The notes beneath the pieces were generated by a model, which did no database searches, was not told the origin of the DNA, and worked only from the letters and a program-made list of their open reading frames with translations. The translations under genes and the position numbers were made by a program. From contig CM061919.1 in NCBI GenBank assembly GCA_031002005.1, positions 223,260,739 through 223,324,738 on the forward strand: 64,000 nt of DNA. The letters are read 5' to 3'. Below are positions 52,406 to 62,989 of the stretch, piece after piece. Each line of letters begins with the position of its first letter. Position 1 is the stretch's first letter. Source of the stretch: Vandiemenella viatica. Its lineage: Eukaryota; Arthropoda; Insecta; Orthoptera; Morabidae.

Positions 52406-53166
52406 ATCATGATCTAGAACAGCTTCCAGCCACTGGCCGGGTCTGCTGGGAACAAAATCCTCGCCAGCGCTTCCTGTCTAACCACCATCTCTCTTCTTCC
52501 ACTGTCGCCCAGTTTCCTCCTCTTTCCTCCACTCATTTCTTAACGCCTTTAATCCATCGGTCCCTCGGTCTTCCTCTAGGCCTCTTCCCTTTCAGCTCCA
52601 TGTCCATCATCTTCCTTGGTAGCTTCTCTTCTCCCATTCTCTTTATATGGTCGTACCACACTGTCACTTAGATTTTTCAATACTCTTTTGTAGCGGTTCT
52701 TCCTTTATCTTCTCCCAGATTCTCTCATTCCTTGTTCTATCTCTTCTTGTTACTCCTACTCTACTCCTCTGAAATTTCATTTTCACAGATTGTACTCTCC
52801 CTTTGTCCTTCTCCTTCATCACCCATGTTTCCGCCTCATATGTTAAAATTGGCACAAAATATGTTTTATACTGTATATTGCCTCTTTACTCCTTTGTCGG
52901 ACATCCCTACTCCATACCAGACTTCTAATACTTTTAAAAAATCCATCTGCAAATCTTCCTCTTTCGTTTATTTCCATCCTGTTTCCTCCATTTTCTTCAA
53001 TACAGCTTCGCAAATATTTGAAACATTCCACTCTATTTAGTTGCTCCCCTCCAAGTGATATGCCTATGTCCTCCCTGTTCTTCTTTCTTGTTGTTATTAC
53101 AACTTCACTTTTTCTCGCAGAGAACTTCATACCATAGGCTGCAAGCCGAAATACATTCACATTCAT
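52406..53166 (-). pseudogene. LINE reverse transcriptase C-terminal third
   Basis: Minus strand, two frames: YGMKFSARKSEVVITTRKK, ISLGGEQLNRVECFKYLRS and RSLVWSRDVRQRSKEAIY; then MPILTYEAETWVMKEKDK, RVGVTRRDRTRNERIWEKI, GHIKRMGEEKLPRKMMDM, KGKRPRGRPRDRWIKGVKK. This is the post-catalytic RT plus C-terminal region of insect endonuclease-RT LINEs (…F.YLGS, then YGAETW, then GVTRRDR.RNE, then GH..RM, then GRPR.RW). Catalytic FADD is not included. One frameshift near 52,850 and stops after the RW motif. Confidence 0.85.
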
Positions 53167-53219
53167 TTATATTATCGCAGGCGTGCCCGCCCAGCTGGCT
53201 CATCGTCATACCTGGTAAC

Positions 53220-53395
53220 TAAAATCGTCTATAACCCGTTCAGTTAACAGAGACTGCTCACGGTGTATACCTAGCCCATTCTCCCTTCCACCGCAGCGCT
53301 CATCTCGCAGTGGTAGGAATGGAAGGGGTGGTTAAGTGAGGAGCGGAGCCAGCGGAATATGGTATTGAGTCGCCAGTTCGGAGTTAAAAGAATAT
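53220..53395. repeat. Repeat R, copy 2
   Basis: ATAACCCGTTCAGTTAACAG at the left and TCGCCAGTTCGGAGTTAA at the right. Related to 48,430-48,645. Confidence 0.45.
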
Positions 53396-53610
53396 AAAAC
53401 AGATTTTTTTTTGATTTTCCAGTGAAAAAATGAAAAAAAAATGTTAATCATATACGTGACATGCTCAAAACATCTAACCCTTTACTTCTAAGGAATCCGC
53501 TACAATATTACTACAAAATTTTAAATTTCAGTTTTCGGTCAACGAAACAGCAAACGTGTGCAAATTTGAAATCTGAAACTTAATTCGTTTACGATCAGGA
53601 GAGGCCAGCA

Positions 53611-54000
53611 GCTAGAGTTGCCACGTTTTTTGTTGAAAAATAAGAGTATATTTATGTTTTGAATGACAATTTGTAGGCAAAGAGTAAATTTACTTTTTAT
53701 GTTTTTTGACACATTCTACAAATACTTATTCTTCCTATACACTTCCACAGCATCTGTACAGTCTATATTTAAATTAAAATACGTGATGAGTTCATACTTT
53801 ATTAAGTTGAGCGAAGATTTGCTTTTTTAATCTCTCCACTTTGCATTCTTGACTGAAAAAAATTCTCTCATTGAATGCTGAAGTGGCAGGTACAGATGAA
53901 AGAATAGAAACTATTTTAAATATACTCGTATTTGAAAAATATTTTCTTTTATTGAATATACACTCCCATTTTTGAGAAGGTGGCAAATCAGTAAAACTTT
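53611..54000 (-). pseudogene. hAT remnant with dimerisation-domain piece
   Basis: The minus-strand frame contains LSSVPATSAFNERIFFSQEC and ERLKKQIFAQLNKV. VPATSA...ER.F is the conserved start of the hAT C-terminal dimerisation domain. About 190 bp beyond it the sequence TAGAGTTGCCACG at 53,611 looks like a hAT end. The 5' part is not identified. Confidence 0.55.
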
Positions 54001-54012
54001 AATCATATACAA

Positions 54013-54357
54013 TGGAGCGTCCATCAACTACGTAGCTCCATTATGGCCTCGTGTGAACCCCCCTCCCTCCATGTTGCCAGACGTGGATTTTGCCTTTAAC
54101 CCCTCCTCCCCCCACGCAGCATGTAGTTTTTTTCCGTATTGATTCCAGAAGACATTTTGAACTTTTTCCTCTTGTCAGACTATCGTGAATTACATATAGA
54201 GTTAATTAAATGACGGAAGTAAATATTCACATGCTGTTGTGTGTTCTGTACCTCATTTTAACTGTGACAAATAATATGAATGGAAAGCTACTTCAACTGG
54301 TTCGGAAGTGAAGTAGCCTTTTTGTTAGACCGAGCTACGTAGTTTATGGACGCTTCC
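54013..54357. mobile_element. MITE family B, copy 4
   Basis: Left GGAGCGTCCATCAACTACG and right CTACGTAGTTTATGGACGCT are inverted repeats. Flanks CAA and GAA are not identical, so the duplication has decayed. Inside are C-rich stretches as in other copies. Confidence 0.7.
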
Positions 54358-54924
54358 GAAGTTTTACATGCAATTCATTCAGCATTGTTTTTTCTTCATG
54401 TAAACGATATACAACAATTTGCAATTGGTGCAGTTTTAAAGCCTCAATAACACAAAAAAGTTTCATATTGAGAGGGTGATTTTAAATTAAAGATGTTTGA
54501 TGAGAATAACCAATTTTCTTCAGTGAAAGCGAAGCATTTCTACAAGTAATCAATAGCTTTGTCGTTCGGATACTATATTTATACGTAAAAAGTCAACCAG
54601 TGGTGTGAGAATGTGTGTTAGCTAAAAAAAGAGTATTATTACTTTCGTAGATTATAGAGTACGCCCACGTAAAATATAATATAATACTCTCGTACAATCG
54701 AGTACGGTTGGCAAACCTTCAGCGGCAACAATAGGGCTCATTTTGCTTATGAGAACGGAATGTTGTTAATAAACTGAGGAATATGATCTTCCTGCACTGA
54801 ACACATGGTGAAGGAAATCCGTGGAATGCACGAGATCTTTCCGTTCCTATTGAGGTATGGACAACAATGGCGCTAAACTGGCTGAAACTACTCCGTGAGC
54901 GCGTGAAGATTTGAGTGGGACCTC
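54358..54924. other. No gene seen
   Basis: AT-rich spacer. Confidence 0.4.
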
Positions 54925-55085
54925 ACAGGTGGTCGCAGTCAGGTGAGCAGGCTGTCCTACTTACAGTTGCGTACACCTGCCGAGAGCCTAATCATTATGC
55001 AATAAAGTCGGACTACTTACCCGCTGGCTCACTAATTAATGCAAGCTGAGCGCCTGTAATTAACCGAGGCTACCATCAGAGGTAA
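54925..55085. promoter_or_regulatory. Homeodomain/E-box-rich block, candidate enhancer
   Basis: Within 160 bp there are E-boxes (CAGGTG, CACCTG), a POU/Hox-like cluster (CCTAATCATTATGCAATAAA), CTAATTAATGC and TGTAATTAACC. There is no repeat partner in the window and no coding frame. The even base composition and motif density differ from the surrounding AT-rich DNA. Enhancer role is inferred from motifs only. Confidence 0.3.
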
Positions 55086-56008
55086 TCTTTGGGGATGCCG
55101 ACAGGACAACAACCCAACTTAAAAATTTAACAACTGTCGCCGAAACAAAAACAAAAAGGAACTGGTGGCTACCAAGAGAGAACGCACAATGGTAAATAAT
55201 ATTTATTCTCCACGATTCCCCAGTGCGATTCTGGTCCTATCTTTGTCCGTTTCTACAGGTATTTGTGTAATCGGATTTTAGAATTTAATCCGGTCTCCGT
55301 AGTTCCATGTCGCTTACCTGAGTATGTCGAGCGATTATGTGTTGTGGGCTAAAATAACAAAAACTAAACCATTATAATTTTATTACCGTCCCTCCGTCTG
55401 TCACAGTTCCGCAATTCGATCACCTTTGCATCGTTTGTCATCAAATATAATAGGGAGATTTAATTTGTTGACCGCAAAACAGATCCGGAAAAAATTTAAT
55501 CCTTGAATCTATGGGATAAACTGGGCATGCCATACCAAGGCTGGACGTATCTCTGATTGAAAGCTACCTTAGTGTTGACCTTCCGTTTAAATCGAACTTT
55601 TCCATGCTGAATTCAATCATGATTATTTTGACTTGAGCAACACTGAACATGATAGCGTCCTGATGTGCTTTTTTACCTACGCAGGCATCTCGCTTATTGT
55701 ATCGGCCAGCTATGTCGTATCCTTTAAGTCTAGAGATCGCTTTGATCCTCTTAAATTCTACTGGCTTGTTCAATCGTTGTAAGCAATATATTACGCTTAG
55801 AGTTATATTATCTTGCGTTAGTTTTGCAGTAGTGCCACAGTTTACCCTTAATCTCATAAAATTACAAGAGTTGTTAAAAAGTGAAATTATAGTTTATTTG
55901 ACAGCTACCGCGATACCAATTAAACCGTGCTGGTAGTTCAACGGGACCCTAATGTAGATGATGTAGACGGCTGGGGCTGAAATCTCGATTTTTGCTATCT
56001 AAATTCCC
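55086..56008. other. No gene seen
   Basis: AT-rich; opposing short frames at 55,564-55,936 are chance overlaps with no recognised motif. Confidence 0.4.
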
Positions 56009-56011
56009 TAA

Positions 56012-56336
56012 GGGGCGTCCATGAATTACGTGAGGTGTTATTCCGGACCCCTCCTATAATGTCGTGAGATTTTGACGGAAACCCCCCCCCCCTCTTGCTA
56101 ATCGACCTCGTACTTTTTCTGAGACCTTTTTTAAGCTCTCCTCCTTCCGAGGGCGATTATAACATCCCCTCCCCCCCTTGAGGCTGCTTTCCGCGTTGAT
56201 TCTAGATTTTTAAAATTTTTTTTAAAAAAAGCTCTACTGTCCTTCAAGAATTTCAAAACTTTACGCGTGATTTCCATCGACCCCCCCCCCCCTCCCCTTT
56301 TTCGTGAGATTTGGTGAGACTTCGGTGGACGCCCCC
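56012..56336. mobile_element. MITE family A, copy 4
   Basis: Left GGGGCGTCCATGAATTACGT; right GGTGGACGCCCC, flanked by TAA (56,009-56,011 and 56,337-56,339). The inner part of the right repeat (CACGTAATTTAT) is deleted. Confidence 0.82.
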
Positions 56337-56459
56337 TAACAGCTCGCAGGTCAAGAAAATTAGCCTTCCATGAGTTACAAGGTTTTCCCCCTGATGGAGA
56401 GTCATCGCAACATATTCACGTTACTGCGAAGAGCTATAAGCGAAATACAAAACTCTAAC

Positions 56460-56687
56460 TACGGAACGTGGTGGGTGAGTGGTAAAGAACGCTCTGGTAT
56501 TATATTCAGGAGGACTCCGGTTCGATAATCCGGTTGACCATCCAAATTGCGGTGTTCCGAAATCACTCCAGGCGAACGCCGGGATGGTTTCTCCGAAAGT
56601 CCATGGCAGAATTCATTCCCATACCTTGTCCCAAGTCCTTCCTCACCTCTAATGGCCTCATAAATCCATTAAAAAAATAATAAAATG
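56460..56687 (+). repeat. tRNA-derived SINE, diverged
   Basis: Head ACGTGGTGGGTGAGTGG, B-box region with an inserted base (GGTTCGATAATCC), body GAACGCCGGGATGG, tail truncated at CCTCATAAATCC with A-rich end. Confidence 0.85.
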
Positions 56688-56923
56688 CAATGCTGTCGTC
56701 TTTTGGTGTCAACCTTTCGCCTTATCTTAGCTTAATTTTGTTGTTAATAGCGTTACTTATGTTTCTTTCATTGCTGAATTGTTCGGTCTCACTAATAATC
56801 GCAAGATGATGCTGTGGCTACCACAGGATGTAACAATATACCTTAGGGAGTTAACTCGCAATCATCATGGAGTTAGGTGTCACAAGGCAGGTGTTAATGA
56901 TTATGGTATTTAAACGGTTATCA

Positions 56924-57151
56924 CCGAGCGCGGTGGCGTTCTGGCCTCGCATTCCGGAGGACGGCGGTTCGAATCCCCGTCCTGGCATCCAGATTTGAGT
57001 TTTCCATGGTTTTTCCAAATCACTCCAGGCAAACGCCGGGATGCTTCCTTCAAAAGGCTATGGCCGAATTCCTTCCCATTACTTGCCCCACATCCTTTCC
57101 CGTCTCTAAAGACCTCGCTGTTAGAGAGACGTTCCGCAGAAAGTAAATAAA
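56924..57151 (+). repeat. SINE, subfamily B, A box deleted
   Basis: Head CCGAGCGCGGTGGCGTTCTG lacks the GTGAGCGGTTAAC part, so the A box is gone. B box GGTTCGAATCC and body are near consensus; tail GACCTCGCTGTTAGAGAGAC. Perfect 13-bp duplication TAAACGGTTATCA (56,911-56,923 and 57,152-57,164). Confidence 0.92.
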
Positions 57152-57711
57152 TAAACGGTTATCAGTGATCAGTAGCAGCAGTAATCATGTTTTTACTCGC
57201 TCCCTTTGTATAATATACTTTCACAAGGAAGACAGAGGTTAGGGAATCATTTTGTCATCAGATATGAAAAATAAATTTTTCACTCATCGCAGTCATTCGA
57301 TGGAATCAACAACTCTTTTACTGAGCTTTACCATCTAAATATTATAATAAACAATGTTGACTGCGGTATCGCCGGGATGCTTCCTTCAAAAGGCTATGGC
57401 CGAATTCCTTCCCATTACTTGCCCCACATCCTTTCCCGTCTCTAAAGACCTCGCTGTTAGAGAGACGTTCCGCAGAAAGTAAATAAATAAACGGTTATCA
57501 GTGATCAGTAGCAGCAGTAATCATGTTTTTACTCGCTCCCTTTGTATAATATACTTTCACAAGGAATACAAAGACAGAGGTTAGGGAATCATTTTGTCAT
57601 CAGATATGAAAAATAAATTTTTCACTCATCGCAGTCATTCGATGGAATCAACAACTCTTTTACTGAGCTTTACCATCTAAATATTATAATAAACAATGTT
57701 GACTGCGGTAT
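57034..57711. repeat. 336/342-bp direct tandem duplication
   Basis: 57,034-57,369 is repeated as 57,370-57,711. The second unit has a 6-bp insert (AGGAATACAAAG versus AGGAAG), and no other difference was noticed. Each unit begins in the middle of the SINE body and runs through its tail and 205 bp of flank. Confidence 0.95.
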
Positions 57712-58584
57712 CGTAAAATGAATTGTGATACCCGTTTCTCATTTGTATGTCAAGGAAGAGCGTGTTTTAAGATGTGTAATGTTTGTTTCACATAGATTAC
57801 GCATTGTTCGGGACTCGCTTTCTGTATTCAACCACTATTAATCGGGGGGTAAATGCCGTAAATTGACCATGTTTTCCTTCCATTACCTGTATCCACTACG
57901 CTAATTACAATTTCCTAGCGCCCTTTGTTTGATCACTGGACGACCGAAAACACTTGTCTGGCAGCGCGATTCGATTAGTCTTCCCACCCTATCGATAATC
58001 GATCGCTTATTGAAGAGGTGAGCGTATGCAAACAATCGTTTCCACAGACAATGCAGTTGATTACCACTGTTTCATCGGAATTTCTACAACGACTGACTAT
58101 AAGAAATGAGTATAAACGAACAGTCGGATGTGTTTGTTTGCTCTTGTGTGTTGAGAACTTGAAAACAATGCACTGTAGCGTTTTGATGACATCTGACCAT
58201 ATGATTCCCACCAACAAACTTCCTTACTGAAAAGAGATATTGTCTATGCTTCTCGGGGATATAAATATATGAGGATTCAGTTTTATTAAGCAAAAATACG
58301 TTTTCGAATATGCAGTTTGATGGTCTAGCTATGCATAGCTATTTCCGATGCTACGTGCTTGCATTATTAATCTGGTTATAGGCCATTTCTCCGCAATTGC
58401 GAGATTTTATGAATAATAGGTGTAAAAGTGAATAAAGTACTGTGCCAGACCGCCAAGTGAAGATCATCACCACATCTCCAATGATGATACCTCACACCAT
58501 AAGGGTGGAACTCTTCTGGGGAATAAAAAACATTCACCGTAACAGTTGTTTGTAGTGGGTCTCTCCGCGCTTTATTTCGGTATA
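57712..58584. other. No gene seen
   Basis: AT-rich spacer with short overlapping frames on both strands near 58,000-58,290. Confidence 0.4.
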
Positions 58585-58808
58585 GTTTTTGAAAGCATGC
58601 CTTGCGACTGGTTTCCCTTACCTAGCCCGACAGGCGGGGGCACGCGGGTTCTATTCCCGGTTCAGCCCTGCAGGTTTTGGTTTTCTACGTTTTTTTTTTC
58701 GAAATGACTTCAGACGAATGACGAGATTGTTCCTTCAAAAGGTCACATTAAAATTGCTTAATTTGCTAATGATTTTGACGTCGACGAGCCATAGAAACTC
58801 ATTTTAAA
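58585..58808 (+). repeat. tRNA-derived SINE, strongly diverged
   Basis: GGGTTCTATTCCCGG (B-box remnant), GGTTTTGGTTTTCTACG, CAGACGAATGACGAG, TTCCTTCAAAAGG and a GACGTCGACGAG tail. One of the oldest copies. Confidence 0.7.
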
Positions 58809-59147
58809 AAGTTCCCCTAGTTTTCTGTGAAAATAAAAGACAGTTTTAATCATTGCAATATGGGTTGTAAAAAACGCCGGAACTACAATAGCGCGAGTAG
58901 ACATCGAGTCGTATCAAATTGTGCTCGAAAATCACAAAACGTTTCGAAAGGCAATCGCCGAATTCACTGTCGTTTATTGCTCTCTTCGTCTCTCTCCAAC
59001 AGCCTCCGGTAGACAAACCGTAAAGTCCAAAGCGAGAAAATAAAATAAAATAATGGATTCTGGGTGCATTGAAAATTACAGTACTATGGAAGTTATGTAA
59101 GAACTATTGAGGAATTATATCAGAACATTGAAAAAATAACATAATCA
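58809..59147. other. No gene seen
   Basis: No recognisable signal. Confidence 0.4.
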
Positions 59148-59560
59148 ATCAGAAAAAGGAGAATAATATTTTTTGGGCACATATATCGCATGGATGAAAC
59201 TTTTTTTTTTTTTTGCTGTCATCAGTTTCTCGACTGGTTTGATGCAATCCTCCTTCCATCCCTATCTTGCGTTAACCTCTTCATCTCAATTAGGCTAACA
59301 AGAAAAGATATTCAAATACTTCAGGGAGAAAAAATCAAATGCAATCTGGATTTGAGAGATCAAGAAAGATTTGAAAGGTTAACTAAAAAGATATTCAATT
59401 ACCATCACTGAACAAGACTATATGGAAAGAGAAACTTTTCGAATGTGGATGCTGAATATGGCGGTATTCAAAAGCAGAGAGAGGAAGAAAACTAATGCAA
59501 AGTGGTCAGAAGAGAAAAAAATTAAAAATAGTACAATAATGGAGTACTGAAAGGAAGAAA
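59148..59560 (+). pseudogene. LINE C-terminal remnant with an inserted 3'-UTR piece
   Basis: RKRRIIFFGHIYRMDET at 59,148 breaks at a T-run (59,200-59,214), which leads into CTGTCATCAGTTTCTCGACT and GGTTTGATGCAATCCTCCTT ending CCTCTTCATCTCAA, a widely dispersed insect LINE 3'-UTR sequence. After it, RLTRKDIQ and, about 90 bp later, RLTKKIFNYHH continue the coding theme, then KTNAKWSEEKK. Two or more LINE pieces overlap here. Confidence 0.55.
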
Positions 59561-60131
59561 GATAAAACTACAGGAAAGGAATTTAAATTGTAGGCCCCGG
59601 AACGAAAGGAAGAATAAGAAGAAAATTTCCGTGCTATCTACCCAACACTAATTCGGCAGCCGGATTGTGGTTCCAAGCGCTCGAAAAGCTGGCTAAAAAA
59701 AAAAAAAATAAAAATCGAAAGTCCGAATTCAAGTAGGCTGCCTTAGGATTTTGGCACCCTGTGTGACATATTAAAAGTAGGAATTACTACATTCTGGATG
59801 CCCAGTGCATTGTACTGTATATCGCTGGGCTGACGCACTGCACTCGGGGTGACGCAATCTCTACCTGCCGAGCCCATACACCAGAGTCCGTTTACTGCCG
59901 TCTTTGTGCCTCGCGGGTGTGCGGACCTAATCGGAGCCGCGCCTGCCTCCAGCCTTTGTACCGCCTGTCGTAAACTGGTAACTTCTCTCCAACGGTGATT
60001 TTATGAACCGGTAACTCCAAAGTCATAATGGACGAAATCCGGTGCTCACGCACAAATCCTGGTCGATTCTAGTAGGTGGCGAACTATATGATTGAAAATG
60101 GCGGAATACTGTAAAGTCCTTACATCAATTA
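59561..60131. other. No gene seen; GC-rich patch
   Basis: GC-rich patch at 59,820-60,000 without recognised identity. Confidence 0.35.
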
Positions 60132-60358
60132 TCGAGCGAAGTAATTGAGTGGTAACGCTCTGGCCTCGCATTCGGCAGGACGCAGGTTCGAATCCCCGAC
60201 CGACCATCCAGATTTCAGTTTTCGATGCTTCCTCAAATCACTCCAGGCAAATGTCTGGATGATTCTTTCAAAAGACCATGGCTGAATTCCTTAACGTTCC
60301 TTTCCACAGTCCTTTCCAGCCTAAATGATTTCGACGTAGACGAGGCGTAAAAGTTATG
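60132..60358 (+). repeat. tRNA-derived SINE, subfamily A
   Basis: Head GAGTGGTAACGCTCTGGCC, B box GGTTCGAATCC, body, and tail TTTCGACGTAGACGAGGCGT. It lacks the first ~10 bases of the usual head. Confidence 0.9.
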
Positions 60359-60857
60359 CGGTCGTCGTGTTCTGAGCTTCAGTTTACCCTCTAGAGTAGG
60401 AATATTCACTAAGCATCGATGCATCGTATCCATTCGATGTTTACCATACGATACATCGGATTGATTGGATGTTTTGATGAAGAATTTTTCTATTCGATGC
60501 ATCGATGTTTTTATAAAAACATCGAATCAATAAAAAAAAAAAACTGTAGCTAATAATGACAAAAACAATAGAAATAAATATTAAGATTACTAAATTTATT
60601 AAAGATTAAATTATTTCAATTTAAATTAATTGTCATTAACAGGTGGTGACACCTGCGAGCAATTAGCGGGACATAACATCGGTGAAGATGATTTTTTCTT
60701 GCTTTTGACTGTCCTGTCCTACTGTTTGCCGGTGTTTGCTGTGAATCGAAATAATATTATTACTCTAAAACAACTAATTGTTACCTGATACTACTCAATA
60801 TTTAGATAGATTATAAACCGGGTTGGGGTAACATCTGATTGACTATTGTCGGTACTG

Positions 60858-60970
60858 CTGTTGCATCCGAACGTTTATTTTCCAAGGCTGCTCAAATAGT
60901 CAGTCAACAAAGGAACAGAATGAAAGGAAAACGATTGAATAATTTTTTTTTTTCTGCAAAGTTTGCCTAA
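60858..60970 (+). pseudogene. hAT transposase dimerisation-domain remnant
   Basis: GTAVASERLFSKAAQIVSQQ, RNRMKGKRLNN, FFFSAKFA-stop is the conserved C-terminal dimerisation segment of hAT transposases (PATS..SERLFSKAG.I....RN.L....). Intact in frame for 36 codons; the upstream catalytic region is missing. Confidence 0.8.
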
Positions 60971-61189
60971 ACACCATTGGTGTTAATTGGTTAAAGACTT
61001 AAATTAATATTTTTAGGAAGATTTAGGCTTTAGTATTTAATGTCGGTGTTTTTTTTTATTGTAATGCTCTGGTATCGTAATATAATATTTCTGTTAATTT
61101 GTAATTTATGTTTCACTCCCAAAACTCTATATCCCACTCATACAACACTACTCAACCAACACACAAGATCATGAAATTAATTTTTTAAT

Positions 61190-61380
61190 GAAAAGGTAAC
61201 GGGTTCGAATCCCCGTCCGGGCATCCAGATTTGGGCTTACCAAGGTTTCCCCAAACCACTACAGGTGAATTCTTCAGAAGACAATGGCCGAATTCCTTCC
61301 CGTTCCTTGCCCATAGTCCTTTCACACCTCTAATGATCTCGACGTCAACGAGACGTAAAGCCATAAACAAAAAAAAGCAT
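61190..61380 (+). repeat. SINE, 5'-truncated, inside the hAT
   Basis: Begins at the B box (GGTAACGGGTTCGAATCC) and runs through body to the subfamily A tail (CGACGTCAACGAGACGTAAA) and A-rich end. Confidence 0.88.
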
Positions 61381-61737
61381 AAAAGTAAACACATCATTAC
61401 AGCTGCAGCATAACACTGCTGGTATAGTGTTACCGTGTGTTAACACGGACCAAATGAAAGACAACGAACTATCTGCAATCAACTGGAAATGGTGAAAATC
61501 AAAGTTTTGTTTCATTTTATCTCGGCGATTTTAAAGGAACAGATAAGAGATAAATGAAACGTCATTGGCCGACGAATATTGTTGGTTTGTTTGTTTTGAG
61601 CTAAGAAAAACATAAAAGTATTCGATTCTGAAAAAACATCGATGTTTTTAAGCGATGCATCGAAAAACATCGATGCAGGGTTCCGATGTTTTACAACGAA
61701 TAAAAACATCGATGTACTTTCTAAGTGGACACCCCTA

Positions 61738-62989
61738 CTATACAGTGCGTATTCACTTCACTTTCTGAAACAGAATAGTTTCTTTCGGTGATATAGGTCG
61801 TTCAATAAAAATAAAAAATTTAATTACGCAAAAACAGAAAAAATTCAGGTAACTTAACCATTATGCATGTCATAATTTTTACTGAAATGAAAGTCACAAT
61901 ACATATGATTTATTCTAAGACTTGCCAACTCAAAAGACTTGCGAAGGAAATCTTCGGGTTTTTTATTTTTTTATTTATAAGATTGATAAAGCAACTCATT
62001 GAGAATGTTTGTAAAAAATGGCATGCAGTATGGTCAAGTCACCAGAATTTTGTGGTTTTCATTGGATAAATACAGGAAAAGTAACCAATACCGGACTTTT
62101 CTTATGATTCGGGTGTGAAACGATATATGTGTATCATATTACCTGTTTCTAGAACCACGGGAAGTACGGTGGAATTTGGTGGCGCAGTGTCGTAGCTGGT
62201 TTTAAAAATTTTTAATTTCACTTATTTCCAAAGTAAGAAGGGGAGCAAAGTAAAATTTAACACAGTAGTTAAACATAGTAAGCTCAGTCTATTTGAAAAT
62301 CTGAAACATGTAAAGATATTAGGGTAGGAAGCGATTTCGCGTTTCAGTCTTTTCTTATTATCTGATGGTAAAACTTTATATGTGGATCAAATTTCAACTT
62401 CCTACGATTACGGGAAGTACCTTAGAGTTTTTATGATCATCAATCAGTCAGTTAGTGTCAACATTATTGAAATTTGCATATGAATAACTTTCAGACTAAA
62501 AACTGGATCGAAACAAAATTTAACGAGTTTGTTAAGCTTGCTGGTATCTTTGCATAATAGAAATTAGAGGTATATAGCGTGACTCAGACCGAAGAAACTG
62601 AGGCACAAAACTTGCCCGAATCGATTAGAGCAAAGGGTAGGCAGTGCTGCATTTGACTCGGCGAAACGCACTTGTCAGGATATCAGCCTACATTACTTCA
62701 AAATAATAACGTTTCATCTATATACACCGCCGAGAAAGCCTCCACACTTATATTATCACTTTTCTTCCCACGACTGTTTTCATCTTTGCGCGCGGTAATC
62801 TCAAAATAATTCAACAACGTGATAAGCATTTAGTTGCTTGTAATAATTATTCCAAAGAATTACTTTTCATTTAGTTTTTTTTTCCTAGACTTCTTCCTTT
62901 TTCTTTCTTCGTGAGCTCTACAGTAACATAACGCACTACACACAGAACAGGCATCGACTCAACCAAAGATACTAATTACAGGCATAGCC
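61738..62989. other. No gene; diverged internal duplication
   Basis: 62,100-62,250 and 62,350-62,500 are similar (TTCTTAT...ATATGTG(T/G)ATCA, then ACGGGAAGTAC). Nothing coding is recognised. Just before 62,990 lies CCAAAGATACTAATTACAG. Confidence 0.4.

Larger units (their letters stand above)
60397..61737 (+). mobile_element. hAT element with ATCGATG-rich ends, 1.34 kb
   Basis: Left TAGGAATATTCACTAAG and reverse complement of right TAGGGGTGTCCACTTAG are inverted repeats. CTCTAGAG and CTATACAG flank the ends (6 of 8 match). Both subterminal zones are packed with GCATCGATGCATCG-like palindromes (60,412-60,535 and 61,620-61,715). It contains a hAT C-terminal remnant and a nested SINE. Non-autonomous now. 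Confidence 0.75.

Noticed and set aside
54013..54357. Target duplication for this family B MITE
   Set aside because: Flanking triplets are CAA and GAA. I do not count this copy in support of the TWA rule.
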